In this document: piece by piece, positions 1 through 7,545 of the stretch
How positions within the stretch are numbered: position 1 is the first letter of the stretch
Layout: each line of letters starts with the position of its first letter
NCBI RefSeq assembly: GCF_037095755.1
Contig: NZ_JBAWKJ010000003.1
Span: 744,001 to 808,000, forward strand
DNA: 64,000 bases
Source: Sphingopyxis sp. CCNWLW2
GTDB lineage: Bacteria; Pseudomonadota; Alphaproteobacteria; Sphingomonadales; Sphingomonadaceae
Reading direction: 5' to 3'
Notes under the pieces: model-generated
What the model saw: only the letters and a program-made list of their open reading frames with translations
Told to the model about the DNA's origin: nothing
The model's database searches: none
Translations under genes and position numbers: made by a program

Positions 1-239
1 TCGACGATTTTGCGCTGGTGGTCGGATAGCGCGCGGGAAAAACCGGCGATCCCGACCACCGTGACGCTCTGACGTTCGCGGACAAACTCCGCTCCGACAA
101 TCCCTCCGTCACGACAGGTCACGACCACGCGGTCGGAGTTGGTCAGCGGGTTTCGCCTGTCCGGGGTTTCATGTGCCGCCGTGGGCGGCGGAGGCACGGG
201 TTCAGCAAGTATCAAGGCGGCAGCCGAAATGAGAAACAC
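1..239 (-). CDS. Small secreted protein of unknown function, 5' part only (runs off the left edge)
   Basis: An open frame starts at a GTG (237-239) with a strong GGAGGT ribosome site six bases upstream, and stays open to the window edge. The first ~20 residues (MFLISAAALILAEPVPP...) are a short hydrophobic signal-like stretch followed by a proline-rich linker. The mature part contains a single visible Cys (VVVTCRDGG) and no family I recognise. It lies downstream of the CobN-like gene on the same strand with a 164-base gap, so co-transcription is possible but not shown. The C-terminal part is outside the window. Confidence 0.6.
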   Translation of the reverse strand, partial: MFLISAAALILAEPVPPPPTAAHETPDRRNPLTNSDRVVVTCRDGGIVGAEFVRERQSVTVVGIAGFSRALSDHQRKIV

Positions 240-403
240 CAAATTACCTCCGGATTATCCAATGCCGGGTCTAAGATGCGAGAATCTTGTCCGCAACCTG
301 TGGCAGGTGCGCAATGTCGGCTATTCCGGACCTCGGCCGAAATGCCGACAGGCGCCTCGCGGCCATGATCGACTGGCAGCCAGTTCAGCGATTCGACGAA
401 AGC

Positions 404-3400
404 CTACCACCTTGGCGTCGACGCCGCGCCGCTGACGACGAGAACCAGAAATAGAGCGATGATGGCCGCGATCGAGAAGGGCGGGGCCTGGCGGGACGAC
501 GTCAATTTGAGGGTGGCGGTGGCAACGAGCTCGTACCCGGATATCGGTGCTTGAGCCGATCGGCGCCCGGCCTTGGCTACGGCTTGCTTTCCCGGACGAC
601 CCGGTGCGGAATTGTGCCCGATTCTTCCTGCCTTACGGGCTGCCCCAAACATCGTTTGCGGGCGGGACAAGGCCCGCGCGCCAACCGCCGCCAGCCGCGC
701 CAACTCGGCGCGAGTTTGGGCATCCGCGTTCCAGTCGCCGCGATCGATGGCGTCGCGCATCGTGGCGATCAACTTGCTGCGCGCGGCGGGATTATGATCG
801 GCGAAAAAGCGGTCCATCCCCAGATCGTAGCGATCGCGCAAATAGACGTCGCGGACCGCTTCCCAATCGCGGTCTGTCACCAGCTCGGGGCGCATCTGCT
901 CCCAGAGCGACAGCGAGTCGGTGAGGTCGGTCATGTAGCGCGCGCCATTATAGCCGCTCGCCTGCATCGCCCTGATCCACGCCGGATTGAGGTAGCGGCT
1001 GTCGCGCTCGCGGCCATAAAAGCGATCGAGCGTTTCGAGCCGGGGCTGGCCTGGCGTCTGTTCGTTGGCGATATAGGCATCGATCGTGCGTCCGCTCGCC
1101 TCGCGCACCGCCATCGACAGACCGCCGAGATAGGCGGCGGGCATCGGCGTATCAAGCAGGCCATAGGCGCTCGAAGTGCGGCTGAAGACCGCGGCATCGA
1201 CACCGCCGAGGTTGGCGTTGAAGGCGGCGCCGTCGGGCTCGCCTTCACCCTCGTCGCCATAAGCATGGCCGATGCGGGCCCGATAAAGCCGGTTCAATTC
1301 CGGCTTGCTCCAACCTTCGCGATTGGCAAATTGCGTCGACGGCGAATAGGCGCCGGGTGCGGTAGAAAAGATGCGGCGTAGCGCGCGCTTTTCGGCCTGC
1401 TGCCGCTCGATGCCCTGCGCTTCGAGCGCGGCGATGCGGGCGCGGGTTTCGGCGCGGACGGGATTGTCGGGCTCGTCGGCGGCAGCGGCCAGTTTGACCG
1501 CCTTCGCGATCAACGAAAGCTTCTCGCCGAAATGATCGCGATAGGTGCCCGACGTCGTCACCAGCACATCGACCCGCGCGCGGCCAAGCGCCGCACGGTC
1601 GGTCAGTGCGACATCGACGACCTTGCCGCGCGCGTCGCGAAGCGGGCGGACGCCGAGCAGATGGAATATCTGCGCTTCGTTCGTCCCGCCATTTTGCGCG
1701 GTTTCATTCGACCACAGCACGAACGCGACCTTGCGTGGTGGTCGGCCGTGCCTGGTGCGATAGTCGGCGAGCAGGTCGTCGGCCAGCTTCACGCCAGTTT
1801 GCCATGCCTCTTCGGTCGGCACCGCGCGAACGTCGAGCGTATAGGGATTGCGCCCGGCGGGCAGCGCGTCCGGGTTGCGGATCGCATCGCGCATTGGTCC
1901 GGGCGGTACATAGGCGCCCGCCAGCGCCGCGATGACCGTATCCATTTCGCGCGGTGCGCTCGCGATCCGCTCGGCATAGTCGCGGGCCTGCGTGGTGGTG
2001 GCCGGATCGAGCGCGCCAGCTTGCCCGGCGATGGCGCGGCGGACATCGTCCAGATCGGGCGGTGTCGCGCCGACCCCCAGCATCGCCTGGACCATCCGCG
2101 CCTGCACATCGGCGGCGGGCGCCTGGCCAAGGATATGGCCGCCGAGCGGAATAGGCACCGCTTCGGCCTCGGCGAGATATCGATCCAGCGCCGGTCGGAG
2201 CCGGTCGATTGGCGCCGTCGCCGGATCGAGGCCCAATGCCCCGTCGAGGCCAGCCTCGATCGCGGCGGCGCGCAGCGCAGCCGGATCGACCGGCTCCGCC
2301 TCCAGCAAAGAGCGGATGGCCCCGAGATGCGGAGGAAGGCCAGCGCGCGCGAACTGTGGCATGAAGCCGATCGTCACCGCCTGCGTCCGCCGCTTGTTGC
2401 CGACGCCGCCATTGGCTTGCAGCGGGAGCGGCTGGATGTGCGGCAGCGCGCCGATCAACAGCCCGACCGCATCGGCGGCCGCGGGGCCTTCCTGCTTTCC
2501 TGGCATGAGCGACAATTGGGTGAAGAGCGGTACGTAAGCGTCGGTTCGCCCCTGATGCTGCATCCAGAGGTAGAAGGCGAGATATTGATGATGCGGAGGC
2601 AGCGCGCCAATTTCCGCTAGCGCCTTGCCGCCCGTTTGCGGGCCCCAGAGCGGATGGGCGGCAAGCGTGATCTTGCCGAAATGAAGGGCGGGAATGACCA
2701 ATTGCCCGTCGATGGCCATGATATCGCCCGGTGGTGGGCCCCATATCCGTTCGACATCCTGCCGCAGCGCTTCGGGCAGGGCCGCATACCAGCTGCGATA
2801 GCGCGCGAGCGGGATGGTGATCGCGCCCTGCGCGATGCGTTCGCGCAGCCCCGCGGCGTCGGTTGCCGCGACATTGGTCGCTTCGTCGGCCAGTCGCTGC
2901 GCGAGTTCGGCGGGATCGGGGATTGGCCCTGTTCCGGTATCATATCCCTCCGCCTTCAGGCGGTGGAGCAATGCGACCATGCTGCCTTGCGCATCCATAT
3001 AGGAATCGGGGTCGCTGCCGACGTCGGCCTTGCCCGGTTCTTCATTATGATAGCTGATGACGATGTGCTTCGTCGCGTTGGGCAGCCGGCGGAGCCGGGT
3101 CCATGCCATCGCGCGGGCGACGCGCCAGCTGATTTGCTGCACGATGGGCTCGTAGCGGGCCGTGCCGTCAGGCGCGCGCTCGCGCGCCGCGACGACCATC
3201 GGTTCGACGATGCCGTCGAGTTCGCTCATCGCGAGCTCACCAGTCGAGGCTGGAGCGAACCCGCCGAGGCTTTTCGCCCAGGCTTCGGCATCGCGGCGAT
3301 AGTCGGTCGCGCACATGAGCGGCGCCACGCCGAGCCGCTCGGCTTCGGCGACACCGGCGTCGGCCGAGGCATAGTCGATCCGGTTCGCGCAGAGGATCAG

Positions 3401-4153
3401 CGCGTCGAGCCGGGTATCGCCAAGGAGCGACGATGCGAGATCGCGGCCACCCTCGCGCCAGACGGGCACCGGCAGTCCGCCCTGCCGCTCGATTTCACGA
3501 ATCAGCGCGGTGATCATCTGCGCATTGTCGGCGAGCACAAGGCTGCGATAGAAGAGCAGCCCGATCCTGGGGCGGTTCGCACCGTTCGGAAGTCGTGCAG
3601 TTTCCCAGTCTAGATAGGTTTGCGGCGAGGCGAAGGGCGCGGGTGCCTCGGGGTGCCAGAGCGCCAGCGGCGGATATTCGACCGGCGGGGGAATAGCGAT
3701 ACGGCGCCCGAGCAGCCGCGCGGCGGCATAAGCGAACAGCCCCGCATAATTTTCCTCGGTCGCGTTGGTCCAGTAGCGCGCGATATCGGGATGAAGAGCC
3801 GGGTCGATATTGCCCGCGATCGGCGTGCCGGGTCCGACGGCGAGCATTTTTGTGCGGCGCTTGGTGGCCTCGATCTGCGCAGTGAAATTGAGCAGCCGCG
3901 GCCCGGCCGCATCAAGCAGCACAAGGTCGTAGCGCCCGAGATCGACGCCCTCGATGCTGGGCAGCAGCCCGCCGCCGAGCCCGAAGAAATCGACCGACAC
4001 CTGGTCTTCGGTACGCTTCGCGCCGGCCTTGGCGATCGTCGGCATTTCGGCGATGTGGATCGAGACAAAGGCGATGCGCGGCTTCGCCTCTTCGGCCCGT
4101 GCCGGCAGGATCGTCGCAAGAACGAGTAGAAGCAGGGCGATGGCGCGCAGCAT
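404..4153 (-). CDS. CobN-like cobaltochelatase subunit homologue, periplasmic, membrane-anchored
   Basis: This 1249-residue protein has the length and layout of the CobN/ChlH large chelatase family: an N-terminal region with repeated Rossmann-like blocks and a conserved middle region containing VVISYHNEEPGKADVGSDPD. Unlike biosynthetic CobN it starts with a signal peptide (MLRAIALLLLVLATILPARA) and ends with a hydrophobic segment near residues 1224-1242, so I infer a periplasmic protein anchored at its C-terminus. No cobalamin genes and no CobS/CobT are nearby. Its start ATG shares one base with the stop of the DUF2149 gene (TAATG), so the operon TonB receptor-MotA-DUF2149-CobN is translationally coupled. 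From memory, Pseudomonas aeruginosa PA1922-PA1925 has a similar gene set that responds to zinc limitation. A metal-uptake role, probably for zinc, is therefore more likely than B12 synthesis, but the substrate is not shown here. Confidence 0.85.
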   Translation of the reverse strand: MLRAIALLLLVLATILPARAEEAKPRIAFVSIHIAEMPTIAKAGAKRTEDQVSVDFFGLGGGLLPSIEGVDLGRYDLVLLDAAGPRLLNFTAQIEATKRRTKMLAVGPGTPIAGNIDPALHPDIARYWTNATEENYAGLFAYAAARLLGRRIAIPPPVEYPPLALWHPEAPAPFASPQTYLDWETARLPNGANRPRIGLLFYRSLVLADNAQMITALIREIERQGGLPVPVWREGGRDLASSLLGDTRLDALILCANRIDYASADAGVAEAERLGVAPLMCATDYRRDAEAWAKSLGGFAPASTGELAMSELDGIVEPMVVAARERAPDGTARYEPIVQQISWRVARAMAWTRLRRLPNATKHIVISYHNEEPGKADVGSDPDSYMDAQGSMVALLHRLKAEGYDTGTGPIPDPAELAQRLADEATNVAATDAAGLRERIAQGAITIPLARYRSWYAALPEALRQDVERIWGPPPGDIMAIDGQLVIPALHFGKITLAAHPLWGPQTGGKALAEIGALPPHHQYLAFYLWMQHQGRTDAYVPLFTQLSLMPGKQEGPAAADAVGLLIGALPHIQPLPLQANGGVGNKRRTQAVTIGFMPQFARAGLPPHLGAIRSLLEAEPVDPAALRAAAIEAGLDGALGLDPATAPIDRLRPALDRYLAEAEAVPIPLGGHILGQAPAADVQARMVQAMLGVGATPPDLDDVRRAIAGQAGALDPATTTQARDYAERIASAPREMDTVIAALAGAYVPPGPMRDAIRNPDALPAGRNPYTLDVRAVPTEEAWQTGVKLADDLLADYRTRHGRPPRKVAFVLWSNETAQNGGTNEAQIFHLLGVRPLRDARGKVVDVALTDRAALGRARVDVLVTTSGTYRDHFGEKLSLIAKAVKLAAAADEPDNPVRAETRARIAALEAQGIERQQAEKRALRRIFSTAPGAYSPSTQFANREGWSKPELNRLYRARIGHAYGDEGEGEPDGAAFNANLGGVDAAVFSRTSSAYGLLDTPMPAAYLGGLSMAVREASGRTIDAYIANEQTPGQPRLETLDRFYGRERDSRYLNPAWIRAMQASGYNGARYMTDLTDSLSLWEQMRPELVTDRDWEAVRDVYLRDRYDLGMDRFFADHNPAARSKLIATMRDAIDRGDWNADAQTRAELARLAAVGARALSRPQTMFGAARKAGRIGHNSAPGRPGKQAVAKAGRRSAQAPISGYELVATATLKLTSSRQAPPFSIAAIIALFLVLVVSGAASTPRW

Positions 4154-4524
4154 TATCGCGTCTTCCCGGCTGCCGCTTCCGCTTCGGGAACATAGACAAC
4201 CTTGCCGCCGGGCAGGCGATAGGCGACGCCGAGCCGGTCGCCATTGCCGCTGAGCTTGCGATCGCTCACCTTCTCGACGCGGATTTGCTTGCCGTCCTTG
4301 CGCACGATCTCCATCCGCCCCTGTGCGTCGGTGCGCGTCATCGTCCAGCTACTGTCGGGATCGAGCAGCGACGGGGCGCCCATCATCGAATAGAGCGCGA
4401 CGACCATCGCGACGATGAAGGCGAGGCTGATGTCGAACAGGTTGGCGACGCCCGACAGCGGGTCTTCCTGCCAGCCTTCGTCGTCGCGGCGCCGCGCGAA
4501 CCGGACGGGGCGGCGGCGGCTCAT
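4153..4524 (-). CDS. DUF2149-family membrane protein (ExbD-like partner)
   Basis: This 123-residue protein has a basic N-terminus (SRRRPVRFARRR), one transmembrane helix around residues 30-50 (FDISLAFIVAMVVALYS) and a periplasmic tail rich in charged strands (DAQGRMEIVRKDGKQIRVEKV). That is the topology of ExbD/TolR, and DUF2149 proteins commonly sit beside CobN-like and MotA/ExbB-like genes. Its ATG overlaps the end of the upstream channel gene by four bases (ATGA). It ends PGGKVVYVPEAEAAAGKTR. I infer that it forms a proton-driven energiser with the neighbouring MotA/TolQ/ExbB protein for the dedicated TonB receptor. Confidence 0.8.
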   Translation of the reverse strand: MSRRRPVRFARRRDDEGWQEDPLSGVANLFDISLAFIVAMVVALYSMMGAPSLLDPDSSWTMTRTDAQGRMEIVRKDGKQIRVEKVSDRKLSGNGDRLGVAYRLPGGKVVYVPEAEAAAGKTR

Positions 4525-5054
4525 GCTTCCTCGCGCCGCAGCGCCCGCTCGGCATGGAAGCGCACGGCGTCGAGATCGGCACGCGTCCAGCCTTCGCGGA
4601 CCATCGCGACCAGATAGGCGACGACGCCGACCGCAAGCCCGACCACGGTGCTCGAAAAGGCGATGACCATGTTCGATGCGAGGACCTGGAGGTCGCCGCG
4701 CGCCAGCCCCGATAGCGCCGTTGCCATCGGGATCAATGTGCCCATCAGCCCCAGCGACGGCCCGACGCGGATCGCGAAGCGCACCGAATTGAGCGAGCGC
4801 GCCGCGTCGCTTTCGGCGCGTGCGACGATTTCTTCCGCGGCGAGTTCGTCGTCATGGGAGTTGCCGGTCAAAGCCGCGTCGATCGCCGCGCGGTAGCGAT
4901 CGCGCGCGGGACGTCGGCCGCGTGCGCGTCCGATGAAGCTGCGCAGGAAAAGCCCCACGGCGATCATCGTCCAGATGACGACCCCGATCAGGCCGATGAC
5001 AACCGGCATGAACAACAGGTCAGCGATCGCGCCGAGCGCGTCCTTTGCCCACAT
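4521..5054 (-). CDS. MotA/TolQ/ExbB proton channel family protein
   Basis: This 177-residue inner-membrane protein has three predicted helices: about residues 12-36 (LLFMPVVIGLIGVVIWTMIAVGLFL), and a pair around 97-120 and 130-155. The second helix contains VGPSLGLMGTLIPMATALSGLARGD, which matches the conserved GLLGTVxGM-type segment of the ExbB/TolQ/MotA family. It starts only three bases after the TonB receptor stop codon and overlaps DUF2149 at its end. Its likely job is to supply proton-motive-force energy to the adjacent receptor together with the DUF2149 protein. No separate tonB gene is visible in the window. Confidence 0.85.
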   Translation of the reverse strand: MWAKDALGAIADLLFMPVVIGLIGVVIWTMIAVGLFLRSFIGRARGRRPARDRYRAAIDAALTGNSHDDELAAEEIVARAESDAARSLNSVRFAIRVGPSLGLMGTLIPMATALSGLARGDLQVLASNMVIAFSSTVVGLAVGVVAYLVAMVREGWTRADLDAVRFHAERALRREEA

Positions 5055-5057
5055 GGC

Positions 5058-7112
5058 TCAAAGGCTCCTGACATAGCGGAGATAGGCAGTGCGTCCGGGC
5101 ATCCAGTAATCGGCCTTTTCATAATAGGTAATGTCGAAGGCGTTGGCGATTTCGAGGCGGAAGCCGTCTTTCGTCGTGGGTTGCCAGCGCAGGCTGAGAT
5201 CGACGGTGGTGAAGCGGTCAAGCGTGAAAACGCCGCCCGTGCCGCCAGTGAAAATCCGCCCCTGACTGTTGTCGGTGTCGACCCGGTTGCCGTTGAAGCG
5301 CATCGTGACGGTGCCGAACAACGTTCGCCCGTTGGACAGGGTCAGCGATCCGGTGGCTTTCCAGTCGGCGACGTTGCGGATCGGGCTGATCGTGCCGCCG
5401 GTGACGTCCTCGGCCTTGAGGATGTGCGTAACGCTGCCGTTCAGCGTGATCCGGTCCGCGGTCCAGCCGAGCATTTCGCCGGCGTCGAGTGTGAATTGCC
5501 CCTCGACACCCTCGATGCGCGACCGGTTGGCATTGATGTAGCTCGTTTCGCGCAGCCTCGGCGTGTCGGAGAGGATTTGGGTCGTGATCCGGTTCCGGGT
5601 GCGCGACCGGAAATAGGTGACATCGGCGCTCAGCGCGCCGCGTCCGAAGCCGAGCCCTGCGTCCCAGCTGGTGTTGCGCTCGGGCTGGAGGTCCGGGTTG
5701 CCGTAGGTGACGCGGCGCTGGATGCCGGCGAACTCCTCATTTTCCCCGGCCAGTTCGCTGCCCTGCGGCGGCACGAATGCCCGCCCGATCGTGCCGTGCA
5801 GGCGAAACCCGCCGCCCAGCTTCAGCACCGCGCCGCCGCGCGGGTTGAACACGCCGAAATTGGCTGCGCCCGGGGTGAAATTGCTCTTGTAGGGCGTCGC
5901 ATGGGTCTGGACCTTGATCCAGTCATAGCGCCCGCCCGCCGTCAGGATCAGCCGCTGATCCCAAAGCCCGAGTCCCGCCTCCGCGAACAGCGCGCGCGTC
6001 TCGCGGCTTTCGTTGGGCGAAAAGGGGGCCTTGCGCGTCCTGTCGGCGAGGAAGGATCGGCGCACCGCCTCGACGCGCTGCCAGTCGGCGCCATAGGTGA
6101 GGCGCAGCGCCGGGCGGATTTGCCAGCTGTCCTGGAGCTGGGCACCGCGATATTCGGTGCGCGTGTTGCTCGACACAAAGCGCGCGGCAGAGAGGGGTGC
6201 GGTATAATAGTCGTAATTCTCGCGCGAGGCATATCCGACGATCCGGATTGCGTGGTCGGGGGGGGTCAGCTCCAGCCGGATGTCGCCGCTGACACGGTCG
6301 GTCTGGTTACCCGACGGGGTCTTTGGGTTATAGGATTGCGGGCCGGGGGCGTCATTGTCGAGGCTTGCGAAATCCACGCTCGCGTCCAGGCGTGCGGTCG
6401 GGGACAGGCTGCTGCCGATCCGGAAACGTCCCGATCCACGCCGCGAGACGCTGTTGATCTGCGTCTGGCCGTTGCCGATGCGGAAGTCGCCCTCCTGATT
6501 GACATATCCGAGGTCGAGATCGAAATCGACGCCCCCGACGAGATCGCCGCCCAATGTCGCGCCCGCCCGCACCGTCGAGAAGGATCCGCCGCCGAGGGTG
6601 AACCGGCCGCCGAGCGGACCCGACGATCGCCTGGTTATGATGTTCACCACGCCCCCGACCGCCGAAGCGCCGTAGAGCGCGGAGGCGGGGCCTTTGAGAA
6701 TTTCGACGCGCGCAATGCTCTCGGGCGCGATCGTCGTGAAGCTGGTCGAACCCGACGGGCGGCCGTCGACGAGCACCAGCACCTGCGGGTTGATCGTGAA
6801 CTCGAAACTGGGGCGCAGACCGCGCAAGCCGATCCCGCCGAGCCCGTTCGGATATTGAATGACGTCGATGCTCGCCGTCTTCTTGAGCTGGTCGAGGAAG
6901 GTCGTGCCGACGGTGTTGGCGAGCTGTGCGTCGTTCACCACTTCGATCGAAGATGCGACGTCGTCGCGCCGCTCTGCCGTCCGGCTCGCGGTGACGACGA
7001 TATCTAAGGCCTGAGAGGCGTTGCCGACGATCGGTGTCTGGGCATAAGCGGCGGAGGGGAAAACCATTGCGGCCGCAGCGCAAAGGCGCGCGGCATCGAA
7101 AGCTGAACTCAA
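5058..7112 (-). CDS. TonB-dependent outer-membrane receptor of the CobN-like locus
   Basis: A TonB box (DIVVTASRTAERRDD) is followed by a plug domain (VLVLVDGRPSGSTSF, VEILKGPASALYGASAVGGVVNIITRR) and a 22-strand-type barrel, total about 684 residues. I place the start at a TTG (7110-7112) preceded by GGGGGT. This gives a classic signal peptide (AARLCAAAAMVFPSAAYA, cut before Q), whereas an in-frame ATG at 7184 would add about 24 residues and place the palindrome at 7138-7155 inside the gene. The protein ends in leucine (YLRYVRSL) rather than the usual aromatic residue. It is the first gene of the four-gene operon and probably recognises the metal or metallophore handled by the system. Confidence 0.85.
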   Translation of the reverse strand: MSSAFDAARLCAAAAMVFPSAAYAQTPIVGNASQALDIVVTASRTAERRDDVASSIEVVNDAQLANTVGTTFLDQLKKTASIDVIQYPNGLGGIGLRGLRPSFEFTINPQVLVLVDGRPSGSTSFTTIAPESIARVEILKGPASALYGASAVGGVVNIITRRSSGPLGGRFTLGGGSFSTVRAGATLGGDLVGGVDFDLDLGYVNQEGDFRIGNGQTQINSVSRRGSGRFRIGSSLSPTARLDASVDFASLDNDAPGPQSYNPKTPSGNQTDRVSGDIRLELTPPDHAIRIVGYASRENYDYYTAPLSAARFVSSNTRTEYRGAQLQDSWQIRPALRLTYGADWQRVEAVRRSFLADRTRKAPFSPNESRETRALFAEAGLGLWDQRLILTAGGRYDWIKVQTHATPYKSNFTPGAANFGVFNPRGGAVLKLGGGFRLHGTIGRAFVPPQGSELAGENEEFAGIQRRVTYGNPDLQPERNTSWDAGLGFGRGALSADVTYFRSRTRNRITTQILSDTPRLRETSYINANRSRIEGVEGQFTLDAGEMLGWTADRITLNGSVTHILKAEDVTGGTISPIRNVADWKATGSLTLSNGRTLFGTVTMRFNGNRVDTDNSQGRIFTGGTGGVFTLDRFTTVDLSLRWQPTTKDGFRLEIANAFDITYYEKADYWMPGRTAYLRYVRSL

Positions 7113-7137
7113 AACGACCCCCAATTTGCTGATTCGC

Positions 7138-7155
7138 GATATGAGATAACATATC
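7138..7155 (-). promoter_or_regulatory. Zur-like palindrome upstream of the CobN-locus operon
   Basis: Read on the minus strand the site is GATATG-TTATCT-CATATC, a perfect 6-bp inverted repeat with a 6-base centre, 26 bases before the proposed TTG start. Its ATGTTAT-rich half resembles Zur boxes of proteobacteria, which are AT-rich palindromes around ATGTTATANNATAACAT. The link between CobN-like/ExbB-like/TonB sets and zinc starvation supports the reading. The assignment to Zur is inference and Fur or another palindrome binder is possible. Confidence 0.5.
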
Positions 7156-7201
7156 TCTATGATTTGGCAAATCGCTATTGCCATATGGAAGAATGAAGCC
7201 T

Positions 7202-7219
7202 CCCCGGCTCTTGCCGGGG
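7202..7219. other. Short GC-rich hairpin in the divergent intergenic region
   Basis: CCCCGGC-TCTT-GCCGGGG is a perfect 7-bp stem with a 4-base loop. It lies between the two divergently transcribed TonB receptor genes and has no T-run on either side, so it is not a convincing terminator. It could lie in the 5' leader of the minus-strand operon. Confidence 0.35.
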
Positions 7220-7376
7220 GCCATCGCCATCTGATCGTCCGCCCCCAAGCGACGGCGCTTGTCGCGAAACGGTCTTGCCATGGCCGCCCTTCAGGACGGC
7301 GTTGACGGCCCGCGGAGCGATCTAGCCAGTCAGCATGCTGGGCGACGAAGCTGCCGCTTCCATGACATCCTCGGAG

Positions 7377-7399
7377 AATGATGCTCCATCTGCATCATT
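7377..7399 (+). promoter_or_regulatory. Perfect inverted repeat, candidate operator of the glucarate-ester operon
   Basis: Arms AATGATGC and GCATCATT are perfect complements around the 7-base spacer TCCATCT. The site is about 147 bases upstream of the first gene of the plus-strand catabolic operon. Its size (23 bp) and position suit a regulator binding site. A second hairpin, CCCGCA-TCAGACC-TGCGGG, lies at 7479-7497 close to the start codon. Which regulator binds is unknown. Confidence 0.4.
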
Positions 7400-7545
7400 G
7401 AATGCCTCATTAAGATTGGCGCGAAGATGTCGCTCGGTGACACCTTGGGGGAACGAAACAAACGACGGCCGAACGATGCCCGCATCAGACCTGCGGGATA
7501 ACGATCAGATGGCACGATCGAGAGATTGGGTGAGGGAGACTTGAG

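Noticed and set aside
4854..7007. 717-residue plus-strand open frame opposite the TonB receptor
   Set aside because: It is a mirror frame of the receptor gene, with biased Arg/Ala/Asp/Val composition and no domain; the opposite strand encodes a recognisable receptor.
7113..7545. Cobalamin riboswitch before the CobN-locus operon
   Set aside because: I looked for a B12-box-like pattern and the usual multi-stem layout and saw neither; only a short hairpin and a protein-site-like palindrome are present.
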